Positions 61,401 to 64,000 of a stretch of DNA of 64,000 bases are shown one piece after another; position 1 is the first letter of the stretch; every line of letters begins with the position of its first letter. The notes under the pieces are model-generated. The model was given only the letters and a program-made list of their open reading frames with translations, ran no database searches and was not told the origin of the DNA. The stretch spans positions 79,521 through 143,520 of the forward strand of contig JTDE01000959.1 in the NCBI GenBank assembly GCA_014338405.1, in the 5' to 3' direction. A program made the position numbers and the translations under genes. This DNA comes from Paragonimus skrjabini miyazakii (taxonomy: Eukaryota > Platyhelminthes > Trematoda > Plagiorchiida > Troglotrematidae).

Positions 61401-62300
61401 GCCGTATCAAATTGATCTTAGAAAGAATCGGCTTCTCTTATCAGATGTGCGGATGCACTGGCTCCGCCGTGCCCTACTCGACACAAACTTCATCATCGGC
61501 CGCTTTCACATTTGCCAGGTCCTACTTTAGAGAGCATTCGGACGCATCAACAACCATCTCGTAGACCAACACGACATTGGATATTGGGTCCCAAGCTCAT
61601 GATCACTCTGAGTGGTTTTCCTGTTTGATCCAAAGAGTGATTACCCAACTGGAGTCCAATAACGAGGTTATCCTTCACAGTGATAAACTACTAGCAATTG
61701 CCCGCAGTCTTCACACAGGTGTTTCCACAGTGGTACAAGCCAAATCACTGCTGAACATGCACGCCTCACTAGTTTTTCCGTACACCTGACGACTTGTCGC
61801 TCGACGACGTGGTCGTGTTTACGTCGGAACCTACCTGACCACGAAACAGATACGGAAATCTAACTATGCAGCGATTCAAACGCTGTACCACCAGTTTAAG
61901 AATGATTCTGCGTTTGCAGTTTTTTCTGGCAACTAGAGAACTGACTATAAGATGGACCACGGCCTTCTGGATAATTCTAACGAATACTGGTCCGAAGTAC
62001 AATTGACTTAACCACACATTGATGAGTGACCATGTTGCACGGTTTTACCTCCGGACTGGTCTCTGGTCGACCCGATCACTGGGGAAGTATCACGCACCTT
62101 GAAGAACACCGCTCCAAGTTTGGACAAATTGTTGCCCAAACATCTGAACCACATGAAAGCTGATGCCATGGCCGGATACTTCAACCTGTTCCTGCTAACC
62201 CAAGGTTGTCTAATCCATTTATGCCGCTCTCGCATCACGCTTGTACCCAAAGTGAACAATCCTTCATCCCCCACCGAGCCCAGACCCACCGCCGTATCTT
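61401..62300 (+). pseudogene. R2-clade pre-RT and N-terminal RT region
   Basis: After the nested repeat, coding resumes with SDVRMHWLRRALLDTNF in a shifting frame, then around 61795-61990 RRGRVYVGTYLTTKQ, YAAIQTLYHQFKND and DYKMDHGLLDNSNEYW. In this clade this is the -1/0 region that contacts RNA and DNA. Near 62050-62300 come LVDPITG, LKNTAPSLDKLLPKHL, AGYFNLFLLTQGCLIHLC and RSRITLVPKVNNPSSPTEPR, the start of RT. Frame changes and a stop at the end of this segment are visible. Confidence 0.75.
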
Positions 62301-63066
62301 AAACGTTGATACGTTGTTTCCACAAGATATTGGCCGATCGTTGGAATTCCCGCTTGCAACTGCCCGCTCTCCAGTTTGCATTCCTACATCGTGACGGTTG
62401 CCCTGATGTGACTTCCCTGCTTCATGCGCTGCCTTGGAACTCATGTACCACGTCTTCGAGTCTGTGTGCAGCTTTTATCGACGTGTCCAAAGCGTTTGAT
62501 CCTATCTCACAGGATTCGATTATCAGATCGACCCGAGCCTTTGATGCTCCTCCACCTCTAACGCATTACGTTGCCGACTCCAACTGGAATACTTCCGCCG
62601 TGCTTGATCGCTCCGTTCTTCCACCTCAGCGTGGTATTCGTCAGGGTGACCCGCTGTCCCCGCTTCTATTCATCATGGCAATGGATAAGGTGCTGGCACT
62701 CTCTACCGGAGCTTGGCTACCAGTTCCACGACGCACTGGTTAGCGGTTTCGTCTACGCCGACGATCTGATCCTTCTGGCAGAAGATCCGTTTCGTCATTC
62801 CGAGAAGCTTGCAGCACCGCTAGTGCCCTGGAACTATCCTGTCCGAAGGTCAATACGCCTAAGACCAAGCTCATGGTCACCCACGGTGACCATAATAATA
62901 ACGTAATCACCATCTCTGATGAGTCTATCCACTTTGGCCCGGACATTAACCATTCACTAAGTGCCTCCGACACGGTAAACTATCTGGATATCTCGTTCAC
63001 CTGGGAAGGTAAAGCATTCACTAACCACCGTCTGCAACTTTGTACGATGCTGAATGAAACACCAAA
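62301..63066 (+). pseudogene. R2-clade reverse transcriptase core
   Basis: IRCFHKILADRWNSRLQLPA, LQFAFLHRDGCPD, CAAFIDVSKAFDPISQDSII (block A Asp), QRGIRQGDPLSPLLFIM (block B), then a frameshift near 62700 and FVYADDLILLAEDP with intact YADD at 62754-62765. Block A and block B wording (FIDVSKAFD, RQGDPLSPLLF) is of R2 type, differing from the RTE copies (FLDYKGAFD, RQGCPLSPFLF). Enzyme residues survive but the reading frame does not. Confidence 0.85.
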
Positions 63067-64000
63067 ATGCCCTTGAAGCCACATCAACGTATTGAACCCC
63101 TGAGACAGCATCTGATCCCGAGGATGAATAATTCATTAGTGTTGACCCGAACCCACCATACCACGCTCAAGGCTTTGGACTGTACAATTCGCCGGTTTGC
63201 TCGGCAGTTGCTCCGCCTTTTTAGAGGCACACCAGTCAGCTACATCCACACGCCAATTCATTTACGCGGTTTGGGCATCCAAAGTTTGTCTACCATTATT
63301 CCCATCTCGCGCAAATTTTGAGTGGAGAGACTTCTGTCCAGTCAATGTCCAGTTCTGCAGAATGTGGTTAACGATAATTCGTTAGGCCCTATCTTGACAG
63401 AGTTGAACGTCCCGGTACACGTTCAGGGTGTAGTGGTGACGAACAAAGTGGAGGCCTATGCGGCGTGGATGAATAAACTCTACCATTCGCTAGACGGCCG
63501 TGGTCTTCAGGAAGTGTCACGCTCTTCACTCTCTAATCCTTGGTTGTTTAACCCATACTGCATCTTTCCCAGAATCTTTGTTCGTGCCATCCAGCTCAAT
63601 CGTAGCCTGTTGAGGACTAAGTTCGGAATCCCACGAGGTGGCCGAAGTGACCACTCAGTTCTCTGCCGTGGCAACTGCGGTCAACTAGAAAGCCTTGGTC
63701 ATATTCAGCAATCATGCTGGATCACCCTTGACGTGTGTTGTGCTCGGCACAACCGCGTGACCAAAGACCTGGCGAAACGACTGCGCAAGTTGGGCTTTAC
63801 AATCTTCGAGGAGTTGCGAGTAGCAACGGCGAGCTCGTTCATCAAACCCAATGTGTTCGTGGTTTGTGACGACGCTGCTGTAGTGCTTGACGTCAGCGTA
63901 CTGGATGATTGCCAAAGCCAACTTGCCTGGATGGACAAGGTCGCGAAATACAGAACCGACTCTCTTGATGCCGCCATTCAATCGGACTGTGATGTGAACT
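63067..64000 (+). pseudogene. R2-clade thumb, CCHC knuckle and RLE endonuclease (PD changed to PN)
   Basis: 63067-63321 reads KPHQRIEPLRQHLIPRMNN, then TTLKALDCTIRRFARQLLRL and HLRGLGIQSLSTIIP. After a gap, an open frame from about 63373 to the window end contains CRGNCGQLESLGHIQQSC (CX3CX7HX4C; Cys at 63664, 63676 and 63715, His at 63700), then ARHNRVTKDLAKRLRKLGF, then KPNVFVVCDDAAVVLDVSV. The RLE motif is normally PDX12-14D: here PNX12D, with Asn at 63850-63852 and Asp at 63889-63891. Loss of that catalytic Asp predicts no target cleavage. The C-terminus is outside the window. Confidence 0.85.

Larger units (their letters stand above)
60545..64000 (+). mobile_element. R2-clade non-LTR retrotransposon, partial, runs off window
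   Basis: Order of domains: two C2H2 zinc fingers, (interrupting repeat), pre-RT region, RT, CCHC zinc knuckle and restriction-like endonuclease (RLE), the single-ORF architecture of the R2 clade. Zinc fingers plus RLE separate it from RTE elements, which use an apurinic-type endonuclease. The 5' boundary is uncertain (60545-60660 may be 5' UTR) and the 3' end lies beyond 64000. Stops and several frameshifts (about 61500, 61970, 62300, 62700, 63070-63370) show it is dead. The left flank is not rDNA, the usual R2 target. Confidence 0.85.

Noticed and set aside
1..64000. CRISPR arrays, bacterial operons, phage or plasmid functions
   Set aside because: No spaced identical repeats, no ribosome-binding-site-led gene runs; the content is eukaryotic retroelements.

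Overview
The window looks like gene-poor, repeat-rich nuclear DNA from a flatworm, most likely a digenean trematode. That reading rests on the retroelements: RTE-type non-LTR copies ending in (TGA)n tails, a Ty3/gypsy element and an R2-clade element with N-terminal C2H2 zinc fingers. The species cannot be named without a search. Almost everything between elements is stop-rich DNA of moderate A+T content. I found no host protein-coding gene, rRNA gene or intact tRNA gene that I can defend, no CRISPR and no bacterial-type operon.

Layout. 130-1567 (-): 5'-truncated RTE copy 1, abutting 1568-4643 (-), a decayed Ty3/gypsy element (gag, zinc knuckle, protease, RT, RNase H, integrase zinc domain). 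6.9-7.5 kb: two adjacent units of a tRNA-like-headed repeat family that recurs at 19.9, 21.0-21.4, 23.4 and 31.5-31.9 kb. 9.46-9.52 kb: an isolated RTE 3' end. 10.08-10.31 kb: a tRNA-like fold-back. 12.64-13.13 kb (+): an RTE endonuclease relic. 13.69-14.95 kb (-): RTE copy 2, the best preserved. 16.5-17.0 and 18.2-18.3 kb: two pieces of an unclassified interspersed repeat. 35.46-36.26 kb: a ~137-bp direct duplication enclosing a very old RT relic. 37.26-39.51 kb (+): RTE copy 3, the longest. 47.0-47.4 kb: a ~445-bp repeat whose second copy lies inside the R2 element. 50.2-50.6 kb (+): a probable second gypsy RT relic. 60.5-64.0 kb (+): an R2-clade element running off the window end.

The elements show successive insertion and decay. 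The RTE 5' end butts against the gypsy integrase, the ~445-bp repeat interrupts the R2 coding region between its zinc fingers and its pre-RT region, and almost all coding segments carry frameshifts, stops or active-site substitutions (gypsy YLDN for YxDD, R2 endonuclease PN for PD, R2 second finger missing a Cys). No element here appears autonomous. The most interesting observations are the R2-clade copy in a non-rDNA context with a nested repeat, the shared ~445-bp repeat family, and the tandem-like tRNA-headed repeats.
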